Part shown: positions 1-5,838 of the stretch, piece after piece
How positions within the stretch are numbered: the first letter of the stretch is position 1
Layout: every line of letters starts with the position of its first letter
NCBI GenBank assembly: GCA_011371465.1
Contig: DRQL01000084.1
Coordinates: forward strand, 1 to 9,076
Direction of reading: 5' to 3'
DNA from: Gammaproteobacteria bacterium
GTDB taxonomy: Bacteria > Pseudomonadota > Gammaproteobacteria > DSM-19610
Length of the DNA: 9,076 nucleotides
Notes under the pieces: generated by a model
The model's input: the letters and a program-made list of their open reading frames with translations, nothing else
Databases searched by the model: none
What the model was told of the DNA's origin: nothing
Program-made: the position numbers and the translations under genes

Positions 1-489
1 CTCAACGCCCGTTATGAATTTGAAGACAGTGTCCGGCTCATGGACGGTGGCACGCAGGGGTTGTTCCTGCTGCCGTGGGTCAGCAGTGTATCCCGCCTGC
101 TGATATTCGATGCCATTGATTTTGGTCTCGCACCCGGCGAACTGCGGGTCATGCGTGATGACGACGTCCCGCAGTACATGGGTGCAAAGAAGGTCAGCAT
201 GCACCAGACCGGTTTCCAGGAAGTCCTGGTGTCGGCGCGCCTGTTGAACGACCGGCCGCAGCAACTGGCACTCATCGGCGTGCAACCCGAGCAGCTCGAT
301 GATTACGGCGGCAGTCTGCGTGACGGTACCCGCCGGCGCATACCAGAAGCGGTCGAGCGCGCCTGCACGCTGCTGCGTCAATGGGGTGTGGCGTTCCGCG
401 AGCGGGAAACGCCGCTGGCATCGGTCGACCTGATCGGCCCCGGAGAGCTGGATATGGCCAGTTACGAACTGGGGAGGCCGCCGCAGTGA
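1..489 (+). CDS. hupD: [NiFe]-hydrogenase large-subunit maturation endopeptidase, HupD/HyaD/HoxM type (N-terminus missing)
   Basis: Nickel-dependent protease that removes the C-terminal peptide of the hydrogenase large subunit after the NiFe site is complete; cytoplasmic. The frame is open from base 1 and gives 162 residues. The first visible residues, LNARYEFEDSVRLMDGGTQG, match the region around residue 26 onward of E. coli HybD, so about 25 N-terminal residues, including the nickel-binding Glu near residue 16 of HybD, lie outside the window. The two other nickel ligands are present: Asp37 of the fragment in LLIFDAIDFG (HybD Asp62) and His68 in KVSMHQTGFQEVL (HybD His93). An ATG at 40-42 lies inside the conserved DGGT region and is not the real start. 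The C-terminal tail is longer than in HybD, as in Hup/Hox-type proteases. The next gene starts inside this stop codon. The assignment to the maturation protease family is very secure; the exact subfamily name (HupD, HyaD or HoxM) is a choice. Confidence 0.95.
   Translation, partial: LNARYEFEDSVRLMDGGTQGLFLLPWVSSVSRLLIFDAIDFGLAPGELRVMRDDDVPQYMGAKKVSMHQTGFQEVLVSARLLNDRPQQLALIGVQPEQLDDYGGSLRDGTRRRIPEAVERACTLLRQWGVAFRERETPLASVDLIGPGELDMASYELGRPPQ
471..477 (+). promoter_or_regulatory. Ribosome binding site for the HyaE/HupG gene
   Basis: GGGGAGG lies eight bases before a GTG at 486-488 and inside the end of the upstream protease gene. It decides the start of the HyaE-like protein: the in-frame ATG at 381 would add 35 residues that are an out-of-frame reading of the protease gene and do not look like the family. 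Confidence 0.7.
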
Positions 490-896
490 CGCATCCGCTT
501 GTTCAGCGCCTGTATGACGATTACGGATACCCGGAGGTGACGCTGGAAACGCACGATGCGTTCATCCGTCAGCCGGGTATCGCCGTACTGTTTTTTGCCG
601 GTGACCCCAAACGCTTTCGCGAGACTACCGATGTGGCGGTGGTGTTGCCGGAGCTGGTCAAGGCCTTCCAGGGGGCGCTGAGGCCCGCCGTGGTGGCTGA
701 AGATGCAGAAAAAGCCCTGCAACTGCACTATGGATTCACAGCCTGGCCGGCGCTGGTGTTCCTGCGTGACGGCGGCTATCTCGGAGCCATGACCGGTATT
801 CTGAACTGGGCCGAATACCTGCACGATATCGGTGAACTGGTGACCGCCGACGTCAGACCGGTGCCGGGATTCAGGGTGCCGGTGGTGAGTGCCTGA
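486..896 (+). CDS. hupG: HyaE/HupG/HoxO-family thioredoxin-fold hydrogenase chaperone
   Basis: Member of the HyaE/HupG family (HoxO in Ralstonia), thioredoxin-fold chaperones that bind the Tat signal-bearing small subunit of uptake hydrogenases before export. The protein is 136 residues, the usual family length. The start is GTG at 486, whose last bases overlap the upstream TGA (GTGA), with a strong Shine-Dalgarno sequence in front. Visible thioredoxin-like elements are a hydrophobic beta strand (GIAVLFFAGDPKR, about residues 30-42) and the cis-proline segment FTAWPALVFLRDG (about 88-100). There is no cysteine anywhere in the protein, so it cannot do disulfide chemistry; this is typical of the family and supports a chaperone role. 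It lies between the protease and HyaF genes, as in E. coli hyaD-hyaE-hyaF. Confidence 0.93.
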   Translation: MTHPLVQRLYDDYGYPEVTLETHDAFIRQPGIAVLFFAGDPKRFRETTDVAVVLPELVKAFQGALRPAVVAEDAEKALQLHYGFTAWPALVFLRDGGYLGAMTGILNWAEYLHDIGELVTADVRPVPGFRVPVVSA

Positions 897-912
897 ACGA
901 CGGGAATGACAG

Positions 913-1785
913 ATGAAGACAGACGACCGTATCGCAGTAACGTTCACCGGACCCGGCAGCCAGCCGCTGGAAGCGGACGGTTCGCAACTGGAATTCATCC
1001 CGCTGCCCACCGAAATGAGCAGTTACCGCGCACCCGATATGCCGGAGCCGGAACAGGTGCAGCACCTGCACGGGGCCAGGGCCGTCAGCGACTGGCTGAG
1101 CCGGGCGCTGGCGGATTACCGCGTCGGCGCCGAACCGTTACTGGCCGACATCTCGGGGCTGGATGCCGACAACCGCGAACTGGTCAACCAGATCCTGGGC
1201 GAGGGTGAGGTCAGCCTGAAATACAGCGATGCGACGCTGCAGGTACGCATGCAGGAGGCGGTGCTGGCCGGAATCTGGCGTACCTTCTACCTCGACGATA
1301 GCGGCCGGATCACGCGGGATCTCATTGAAGTCTGTGATGTGCCGGTGCTGGCAAGGCAGGCACCCGACGCGGTGCGGGTATCCGGCCTGGCGCGGGATAC
1401 GGCACCGGACGATGTCATGAACGCGTTACCGATTCTGAGTGAGTTGCAGGATCACGTCGAGGGCTGGCAGCCCGGTGACCCGGCACACGTCATCAACCTT
1501 ACGCTGTTACCACTGTCGGAGGGCGATATTCATTTCCTGGACGAAGCACTGGGTGCGGGGCCGGTCGAGACCCTGTCGCGCGGTTATGGCGACTGCAAGA
1601 TCAGCAGCACGGCGTACCCGGGCATCTGGTGGGTGCGGTACACCAATTCCATGGGTACGCTGATCCTGAATACCCTGGAGGTTACGGATATTCCCGCCGT
1701 GGCCTGCGCCGCCCCGGAAGACCTGGCCGATTCCCGCCGGCGCTTCAGCGAACTGCTGGAACCCTACTGGACGGAACTGGCATGA
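913..1785 (+). CDS. hupH: HyaF/HupH/HoxQ-family hydrogenase accessory protein
   Basis: A 290-residue HupH/HyaF/HoxQ-family protein, an accessory factor of membrane-bound uptake hydrogenases. The family has been linked to small-subunit maturation together with HyaE/HoxO, and older annotations call it a nickel-incorporation protein; its biochemical activity is not settled. The C-terminal two thirds carries an internal repeat: about residues 97-144 (GEGEV ... AGIWRTFYLDD ... LIEVCDVP) resembles about 214-261 (GAGPVE ... YPGIWWVRYTNS ... NTLEVTDIP). This is the duplicated HupH C-terminal unit of the family. A conserved GYGDCKIS segment with Cys228 sits in the second copy. The ATG at 913 follows the HyaE gene after 16 bases with only a weak purine-rich stretch (CGGGA) upstream. 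The stop codon overlaps the rubredoxin start (ATGA at 1782-1785). Confidence 0.94.
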   Translation: MKTDDRIAVTFTGPGSQPLEADGSQLEFIPLPTEMSSYRAPDMPEPEQVQHLHGARAVSDWLSRALADYRVGAEPLLADISGLDADNRELVNQILGEGEVSLKYSDATLQVRMQEAVLAGIWRTFYLDDSGRITRDLIEVCDVPVLARQAPDAVRVSGLARDTAPDDVMNALPILSELQDHVEGWQPGDPAHVINLTLLPLSEGDIHFLDEALGAGPVETLSRGYGDCKISSTAYPGIWWVRYTNSMGTLILNTLEVTDIPAVACAAPEDLADSRRRFSELLEPYWTELA

Positions 1786-1985
1786 ACCCGTTGCAGGCGG
1801 CGAACCGGATCCATGACCACACCCGGCTGGAGTGTCGTATCTGCTGGTACGTCTATGACCCGGCACAGGGCGACGAGGTGGAGCAGGTGCCACCCGGGAC
1901 ACCGTTCACGGCCTTGCCGGCGCACTGGCGATGCCCGCAGTGTGATGCCGAAGCGGACAAGTTCCTGCCGCTGGAGGAAGGGTAG
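1782..1985 (+). CDS. hupI: HupI/HoxR-type rubredoxin of the hydrogenase operon
   Basis: Small iron electron carrier of 67 residues. The single Fe site is formed by Cys18-X2-Cys21 and Cys51-X2-Cys54 (LECRICWYVYD and WRCPQCD). Two features place it with HupI/HoxR rather than general rubredoxins: Trp22 right after the second cysteine where ordinary rubredoxins have Gly, and the segment VPPGTPFTALPAHWRCPQC. About 15 residues precede the first cysteine motif. HoxR/HupI proteins are needed for uptake-hydrogenase maturation under oxygen, probably as redox partners during assembly of the small subunit (family knowledge). The start ATG at 1782 overlaps the stop codon of the HyaF gene (ATGA), so translation is probably coupled. 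An in-frame ATG at 1629 would add 51 residues read out of frame from the HyaF gene and is rejected. Confidence 0.95.
   Translation: MNPLQAANRIHDHTRLECRICWYVYDPAQGDEVEQVPPGTPFTALPAHWRCPQCDAEADKFLPLEEG
1973..1978 (+). promoter_or_regulatory. Ribosome binding site for the HupJ/HybE gene
   Basis: TGGAGG (GGAGG at 1974-1978, followed by AAGGG) lies inside the end of the rubredoxin gene, about 11 bases before the ATG at 1990. It supports 1990 as the start rather than the in-frame upstream ATG at 1813, which lies inside the rubredoxin gene. Confidence 0.5.
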
Positions 1986-1989
1986 GGGT

Positions 1990-2499
1990 ATGTATTCCGG
2001 TATCGACAGGCTGGTGAGCGCCTATCGCGACAAGGTGGAGCCGCGCATGCGCGATCTGCCCGTGTATAACGCAGCGCTCGAAGTGGAAGCGGTGGATTTC
2101 GAACCGTACGAAGGACGCCTGTGCGGTGTGCTGGTCACGCCCTGGTGTGTAAACCTGGTGCTGTTACCCGGCGAGGACGATGACTGGTCCTGGCTGGCGC
2201 CGGGAACCAGGATCCGGGTGGCATTCCCTGCGGGTGAGTACCCGTGCCTGCTGAGCGCGCCGGAAGGCATGCTTCCTCACCTGAGTTTGCCGCTGTTCAC
2301 GACCGTACAGGATTTTGCGGACCAGGACACGGCGCGCCGCGTTGCGCGTGAGGTGCTGAGGCAACTGTACCAGGATACCAGGCACCCGGCGCCGGTCGAT
2401 CCGGTCGATAACGAGCTGGACAAAAGCGGGTTACAGCAACCGTTGTCGCGACGCAGGCTGCTGCACGGCTGGCTGGCCTCGAAGGAGGGTGGGGCATAA
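1990..2499 (+). CDS. hupJ: HupJ/HoxT/HybE-family [NiFe]-hydrogenase assembly chaperone
   Basis: A 169-residue protein of the HybE/HupJ/HoxT family, assembly chaperones of uptake hydrogenases. E. coli HybE interacts with Tat-targeted hydrogenase-2 subunits; HoxT acts with HoxR in O2-tolerant enzymes. The family hallmark is clear at about residues 23-60 (LPVYNAALEVEAV ... GRLCGVLVTPWCVNLVLLP), followed by a Gly/Pro-rich strand region (LAPGTRIRVAFPAGEYPCLL, about 69-88). The C-terminus ends in an Arg-rich segment LSRRRLLHGWL, the end where the family conserves a short basic motif. Some relatives are fused to a rubredoxin; here rubredoxin is a separate gene four bases upstream. The start is ATG at 1990 with GGAGG upstream. 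The stop TAA shares a base with the hypA ATG (TAATG). Confidence 0.9.
   Translation: MYSGIDRLVSAYRDKVEPRMRDLPVYNAALEVEAVDFEPYEGRLCGVLVTPWCVNLVLLPGEDDDWSWLAPGTRIRVAFPAGEYPCLLSAPEGMLPHLSLPLFTTVQDFADQDTARRVAREVLRQLYQDTRHPAPVDPVDNELDKSGLQQPLSRRRLLHGWLASKEGGA
2484..2488 (+). promoter_or_regulatory. Ribosome binding site for hypA
   Basis: GGAGG ten bases before the hypA ATG at 2499, inside the last codons of the HupJ gene. With the TAATG stop-start overlap this points to coupled translation. Confidence 0.6.
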
Positions 2500-2876
2500 T
2501 GCACGAACTCTCGGTCTGTATTGCCCTGATGCAGCAGGTTGAGCGTATTGCACAGGAACACGACGCCGGGCGTGTCGAGCGCATCGTGTTGCAGGTCGGC
2601 CCGTTGTCGGGCGTAGAGGCTCCGTTGCTGGAACACGCCTGGCCGCTGGCTGCCGCCGGCACACTGGCCGAAGCGGCCGAGCTGGTCATCGAAAATGCAG
2701 CCGTGAAAGTCGAGTGCACGCAATGCGGTGCAGTGTCGGAGGTCGCGCCCAACCGCCTGCTGTGCGCCAGCTGTGGCGATTTTCGTACCCGGCTGGTCAG
2801 CGGTGATGAAATGCTGCTGGCCAGCCTGGAACTGTCACAAATGAACTCGCAACCGGTACAACAGCAATGTGTCTAG
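2499..2876 (+). CDS. hypA: Hydrogenase nickel metallochaperone HypA
   Basis: Zinc-containing nickel chaperone that works with HypB to insert nickel into the large subunit. The N-terminal Met-His-Glu nickel site is present at residues 1-3 (MHELSVC), so this start is required. The zinc site is formed by Cys73-X2-Cys76 (ECTQCG) and Cys89-X2-Cys92 (LCASCGD). The protein has 125 residues, somewhat longer than the roughly 113-118 usual for HypA. The extra residues are a polar tail after the expected end (SQMNSQPVQQQCV), which runs into the start of hypC. It is the first of the pleiotropic hyp genes and overlaps hypC by 10 bases. Confidence 0.97.
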   Translation: MHELSVCIALMQQVERIAQEHDAGRVERIVLQVGPLSGVEAPLLEHAWPLAAAGTLAEAAELVIENAAVKVECTQCGAVSEVAPNRLLCASCGDFRTRLVSGDEMLLASLELSQMNSQPVQQQCV

Positions 2877-3124
2877 CGATACCCATGAAAATCACCGCAA
2901 TCAACGGCTATGAGGCCCATTGCGAAGCCAAGGGCGTAGAACGCGATGTCAGCCTGTTCATGATGCAGAACGAAGAGGTGGCGGTCGGCGACTTCGTGAT
3001 GGTCCATGTCGGCTATGCCATACAGAAAATGACGCACCAGGAGGCACGTTCTGCCTGGGAACTGTTTGACCAGGCGCTGGGCACGGCGGATATCCCGCTT
3101 ACGACAGGAGACGATCATGTGTGA
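2867..3124 (+). CDS. hypC: Hydrogenase maturation chaperone HypC
   Basis: Small chaperone of 85 residues that holds the Fe(CN)2CO precursor together with HypD and delivers it to the large subunit. The essential N-terminal Cys2 is in MCLAIPMKI, which fixes the start. The OB-fold motif GDFVMVHVGYAIQK (about residues 41-54, His47) is canonical. No other HypC/HupF paralogue lies in the window. The gene starts inside hypA (10-base overlap) and its last 8 bases overlap the hypB start. I see no good Shine-Dalgarno sequence before it, so it probably depends on ribosomes terminating hypA. Confidence 0.97.
   Translation: MCLAIPMKITAINGYEAHCEAKGVERDVSLFMMQNEEVAVGDFVMVHVGYAIQKMTHQEARSAWELFDQALGTADIPLTTGDDHV
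3106..3110 (+). promoter_or_regulatory. Ribosome binding site for hypB
   Basis: AGGAG six bases before the ATG at 3117, within the end of hypC. It supports the start that puts the CXXCXC nickel motif at the very N-terminus of HypB. The in-frame ATG at 3066 lies inside hypC and would add 17 unrelated residues. Confidence 0.65.
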
Positions 3125-4007
3125 TACCTGCGGCTGCAACATCACGCCCGGCAACGAACACCTGGTGCGCGGCGATGGCCGGCTGGTGAAGACGGATGAG
3201 GGTCGTGAAGCGGTCACTGTGCTGCAAAGCCTGTTGAGCGAAAACGACCACCAGGCTGCACACAACCGTACGCATTTCGACCGCCACGGGGTACTCGCCG
3301 TCAACCTGATGTCGTCACCCGGCGCGGGCAAGACGGCCTTGCTGGAAGCCACCATCGAGGCGCTGGGTGCTGCGTATCGCATCGCGGTCATCGAAGGCGA
3401 CCTGGAAACCGAGAATGACGCCGAACGCATCCGCGCACGCGGTGTCGAGGCGATCCAGATCGCTACCGGCAGTGCCTGCCACCTGGATGCGCACATGGTG
3501 CATACGGCGTTGCACCAGCTGGACCTGGACCCCGTGGATATCCTGTTTATCGAGAATGTCGGCAACCTGGTGTGTCCCGCCAGCTTTGACCTGGGGCAGC
3601 ACCGCAACATCACGCTGCTGTCGGTACCCGAGGGCGACGACAAGCCGGCCAAGTACCCGGTGATGTTCCGCGCCGCCGACCTGGTGTTGCTGACCAAGAC
3701 CGACCTGCTGCCGTACCTGACGGATTTCAGGCCCGAACGCGCCGAGCGCTACCTGCGCGAGCTGGCCAGCGAATCCCCCATGCTGTCGCTGTCATCTTCT
3801 TCCGGCGAGTCCATGGAGGACTGGCTGACCTGGTTGCGCTCGGAAGTGGCGGCACAACGCGAGCGTATCCGGCAGGGCGCCACACTGCGCCCGGCTATCC
3901 AGCCGGACGGTATACGCCTGCACAGCGACGCATCGGCTGGTCACGCCCATACACACGGGCATCAGCACGCGCATGGCGTGGCGCACGCCCCCGGCGGGGA
4001 AGGCTGA
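3117..4007 (+). CDS. hypB: Nickel-inserting GTPase HypB with a C-terminal His-rich tail
   Basis: GTPase of the SIMIBI class that loads nickel into the hydrogenase large subunit together with HypA; cytoplasmic, 296 residues. The N-terminal high-affinity nickel motif is MCDTCGC (Cys2, Cys5, Cys7). The G domain shows the P-loop SSPGAGKT (residues 66-73), the GDLETENDAERI segment (94-105), the metal site Cys121-His122 at the dimer interface (GSACHLDAH), a second conserved cysteine Cys153 (ENVGNLVCPASFD) and the guanine-specificity segment TKTD (193-196). The linker between the nickel motif and G domain (about 20-58) is not notably His-rich. Instead eight histidines lie between residues 269 and 290 at the C-terminus, mostly in HxHxH spacing. 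In the well-known rhizobial HypB the His-rich stretch is near the N-terminus. hypB overlaps hypC by 8 bases and is followed by hypD after 2 bases. Confidence 0.97.
   Translation: MCDTCGCNITPGNEHLVRGDGRLVKTDEGREAVTVLQSLLSENDHQAAHNRTHFDRHGVLAVNLMSSPGAGKTALLEATIEALGAAYRIAVIEGDLETENDAERIRARGVEAIQIATGSACHLDAHMVHTALHQLDLDPVDILFIENVGNLVCPASFDLGQHRNITLLSVPEGDDKPAKYPVMFRAADLVLLTKTDLLPYLTDFRPERAERYLRELASESPMLSLSSSSGESMEDWLTWLRSEVAAQRERIRQGATLRPAIQPDGIRLHSDASAGHAHTHGHQHAHGVAHAPGGEG
3921..3986 (+). other. Sequence encoding the His-rich C-terminal tail of HypB
   Basis: Encodes HypB residues 269-290, with eight histidines in 22 residues (269, 276, 278, 280, 282, 284, 286 and 290). The alternating HxHxH pattern is typical of metal storage or buffering segments. 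Nickel binding by the tail is inferred. Confidence 0.85.
3996..4003 (+). promoter_or_regulatory. Ribosome binding site for hypD
   Basis: GGGGAAGG six bases before the hypD ATG at 4010, overlapping the last codons of hypB. Confidence 0.5.
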
Positions 4008-4009
4008 AC

Positions 4010-5119
4010 ATGTCAGTCACCGCCCGGCAGTGGCTGGAGCGTATACGTGCACTCGACCTGCCGGACAAGGTGCGCATCATGAATGTCTGCGGTGGCCATG
4101 AGCGCTCTATCACCCAGGCCGGTTTGCGCAGCGCCCTGCCATCGTCTATCGAACTGATACCCGGGCCGGGTTGTCCGGTGTGCGTGTGTCCGGAAGAGGA
4201 TGTCTACCAGGCCATGCAGCTGGCCCTCCGGGAAGACCTCATCCTGGTGGCCTTCGGTGACATGCTGCGGGTGCCGGTCAATCTGCCGAAGCGCGAGATC
4301 CGTTCACTGGAGCAGGCCAGGGCTGCCGGTGCCGACGTACGCCCGATTGCCTCGCCGACCGAAGCGACGCGGATTGCCCGCGATAACCCTGACCGGGCCG
4401 TCGTATTTTTTGCTGCCGGCTTTGAAACTACCACTGCCCCCGTCGCGGCGATGCTGGCCGAAGGTGCGCCTGACAACCTGAGCGTATTGCTGTCCGGTCG
4501 CCTGACCTGGCCGGCCGTTGCGATGTTGCTGGACTCCGAAGAAGCCGGCTTCCAGGCCCTGATCGCGCCGGGTCACGTCTCGACCGTGATGGGGCCGGAG
4601 GAGTGGGAGTTCGTCGTACGAGACCACAACATTCCCGCCGCGGTGGCCGGCTTTACGCCGGAATCCCTGCTGGCAGCCATGTACTCGACGCTGCGCCAGT
4701 TGCAGGATGACCGCCGTTTTCTCGATAACTGCTATCCTGAAGTCGTCAGGCCCGGCGGCAACCGGTCGGCACAACGTTGCATGGCAGAAACGCTTGAGGT
4801 CACAGCTGCCAACTGGCGTGGCGTGGGCGTCATTCCCGCTTCCGGCTACGCCCTCAGGTCGCACCTCGCTGCGCACAATGCGCGCACGCTGTTCCCTTCC
4901 TACGAAGACCCGGAACGTAAACGCATCGGGCAAATGCCCGCCGGTTGCGACTGTTCGCGCGTAGTGCTGGGCAAGATCTATCCCAACCAGTGCAAGCTGT
5001 ACGGACTGGCCTGCACGCCACGCAGTCCAATCGGTCCCTGCATGGTGTCGGACGAGGGCGCCTGCCGCATCTGGTGGGCGGGAGGCGTACGGGATCGCGC
5101 CGACACGGAGGTGGCATGA
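4010..5119 (+). CDS. hypD: Fe-S scaffold protein HypD for Fe(CN)2CO assembly
   Basis: Iron-sulfur protein that builds the Fe(CN)2CO unit in complex with HypC and receives cyanide from HypE. It has 369 residues, the normal family length. Key motifs are MNVCGGHE (Cys27, the HypC-binding and iron-coordinating cysteine), GPGCPVCVCP (Cys55, Cys58 and Cys60, redox/thiol motif), FAAGFETTT (134-142) and the C-terminal [4Fe-4S] region with Cys313, Cys315, Cys328, Cys335, Cys344 and Cys352 (PAGCDCSRVVLG ... NQCKLYGLACTP ... GPCMVSDEGAC). All the cysteines expected of an active HypD appear to be present. The stop codon overlaps the start of the membrane protein gene (ATGA at 5116-5119). Confidence 0.98.
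   Translation: MSVTARQWLERIRALDLPDKVRIMNVCGGHERSITQAGLRSALPSSIELIPGPGCPVCVCPEEDVYQAMQLALREDLILVAFGDMLRVPVNLPKREIRSLEQARAAGADVRPIASPTEATRIARDNPDRAVVFFAAGFETTTAPVAAMLAEGAPDNLSVLLSGRLTWPAVAMLLDSEEAGFQALIAPGHVSTVMGPEEWEFVVRDHNIPAAVAGFTPESLLAAMYSTLRQLQDDRRFLDNCYPEVVRPGGNRSAQRCMAETLEVTAANWRGVGVIPASGYALRSHLAAHNARTLFPSYEDPERKRIGQMPAGCDCSRVVLGKIYPNQCKLYGLACTPRSPIGPCMVSDEGACRIWWAGGVRDRADTEVA
5107..5112 (+). promoter_or_regulatory. Closely spaced ribosome binding site for the transporter gene
   Basis: GGAGGT ends only three bases before the ATG at 5116. The spacing is shorter than usual, but it fits a start coupled to the overlapping hypD stop codon. No better start gives the conserved N-terminus. Confidence 0.45.
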
Positions 5120-5835
5120 ACTTCAGCCTGCTGACACTCGGATTCCTGCTCGGTATGCGACACGCCATGGAAACCGATCACCTGGCCGCCGTGGCTTCAC
5201 TGGCGACCCGCAGCCATTCCATGGGGGAGACCATTCGCCAGGGGGCGGTGTGGGGCATGGGGCATACACTTACGTTGTTTGTCTTCGGCTCGCTGGTATT
5301 GTTGCTGGACAGCAGCATGCCGGAAACGCTCGCGCAGGCACTGGAATTCTCGGTGGGGCTGATGCTGGTAGGTCTGGGTGTCGACGTGCTCAGGCGTCTG
5401 CTGCGCGAACGCATTCATTTCCATGTGCACCGGCATGCGGATGGAATATTGCATTTTCATGCACATTCACACGCGGGTGAAGCGGCTCACCCTGCGGTGC
5501 ACCACCACTGTCACAAGCGCAGGGACGGTTTCCCGTTGCGGGCGTTGCTGGTCGGTGTCATGCACGGCATGGCAGGTTCGGCCGCACTGATACTGCTGAC
5601 CTTGCAGACCGTGCATTCACCGCTCACAGGACTGGTTTATATCGCCCTCTTCGGTATCGGTTCGATAGTCGGCATGGCTGCGCTGTCAGTGATCATTGCT
5701 GTACCTTTGCGCTATTCGGCTTCCGGTTTGACCTGGCTGCACAACGGGCTGCGGGCGGTAATCGGTGTGACTACCCTGGTCATCGGCAGCGTGATCGTGT
5801 ATGACATCGGCATCACCGGTGGCCTGCTGGTGTGA
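5116..5835 (+). CDS. Nickel/cobalt transporter-like membrane protein (UreH/NiCoT-related) with a His-rich loop
   Basis: Predicted inner-membrane nickel importer of 239 residues. The first helix carries the NiCoT signature HX4DH (residues 16-22, LLGMRHAMETDHLAAVASLA), followed by a WGMGHTLTLFVFG helix (about 46-58) and later VGVMHGMAGSAAL (146-157), all typical of UreH/NiCoT-related permeases (COG2215-like). Hydrophobic segments lie at about 2-14, 44-65, 74-94, 141-163, 172-197 and 209-232, giving roughly six membrane helices. The loop between the third and fourth segments has 13 histidines in residues 101-133. The start ATG at 5116 overlaps the hypD stop codon; the in-frame ATG at 4945 lies inside hypD and would add 57 hydrophilic residues. 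Its place among hyp genes argues for nickel supply to HypA/HypB. Nickel specificity is inferred from context and motif; cobalt or metal export cannot be excluded. Confidence 0.85.
   Translation: MNFSLLTLGFLLGMRHAMETDHLAAVASLATRSHSMGETIRQGAVWGMGHTLTLFVFGSLVLLLDSSMPETLAQALEFSVGLMLVGLGVDVLRRLLRERIHFHVHRHADGILHFHAHSHAGEAAHPAVHHHCHKRRDGFPLRALLVGVMHGMAGSAALILLTLQTVHSPLTGLVYIALFGIGSIVGMAALSVIIAVPLRYSASGLTWLHNGLRAVIGVTTLVIGSVIVYDIGITGGLLV
5416..5514 (+). other. Sequence encoding the His-rich loop of the transporter
   Basis: Encodes residues 101-133 with 13 histidines, largely as HxHxHxH (HFHVHRH, HFHAHSH) and a HHHCH cluster. It probably forms a metal-capturing loop between transmembrane segments. 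Which side of the membrane it faces was not determined. Confidence 0.8.
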
Positions 5836-5838
5836 GTG

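Noticed and set aside
381..485. Upstream ATG extension of the HyaE/HupG gene
   Set aside because: The extra 35 residues are an out-of-frame reading of the protease gene, and a strong ribosome binding site points to GTG at 486.
2873..3697. Minus-strand open frame (274 codons) opposite hypC and hypB
   Set aside because: Shadow of hypC and hypB; low-complexity Ser/Arg-rich translation with no recognisable domain.
4945..5115. Upstream ATG extension of the transporter gene
   Set aside because: The added 57 residues overlap the essential Fe-S end of hypD and are hydrophilic; the conserved transporter N-terminus begins at 5116.
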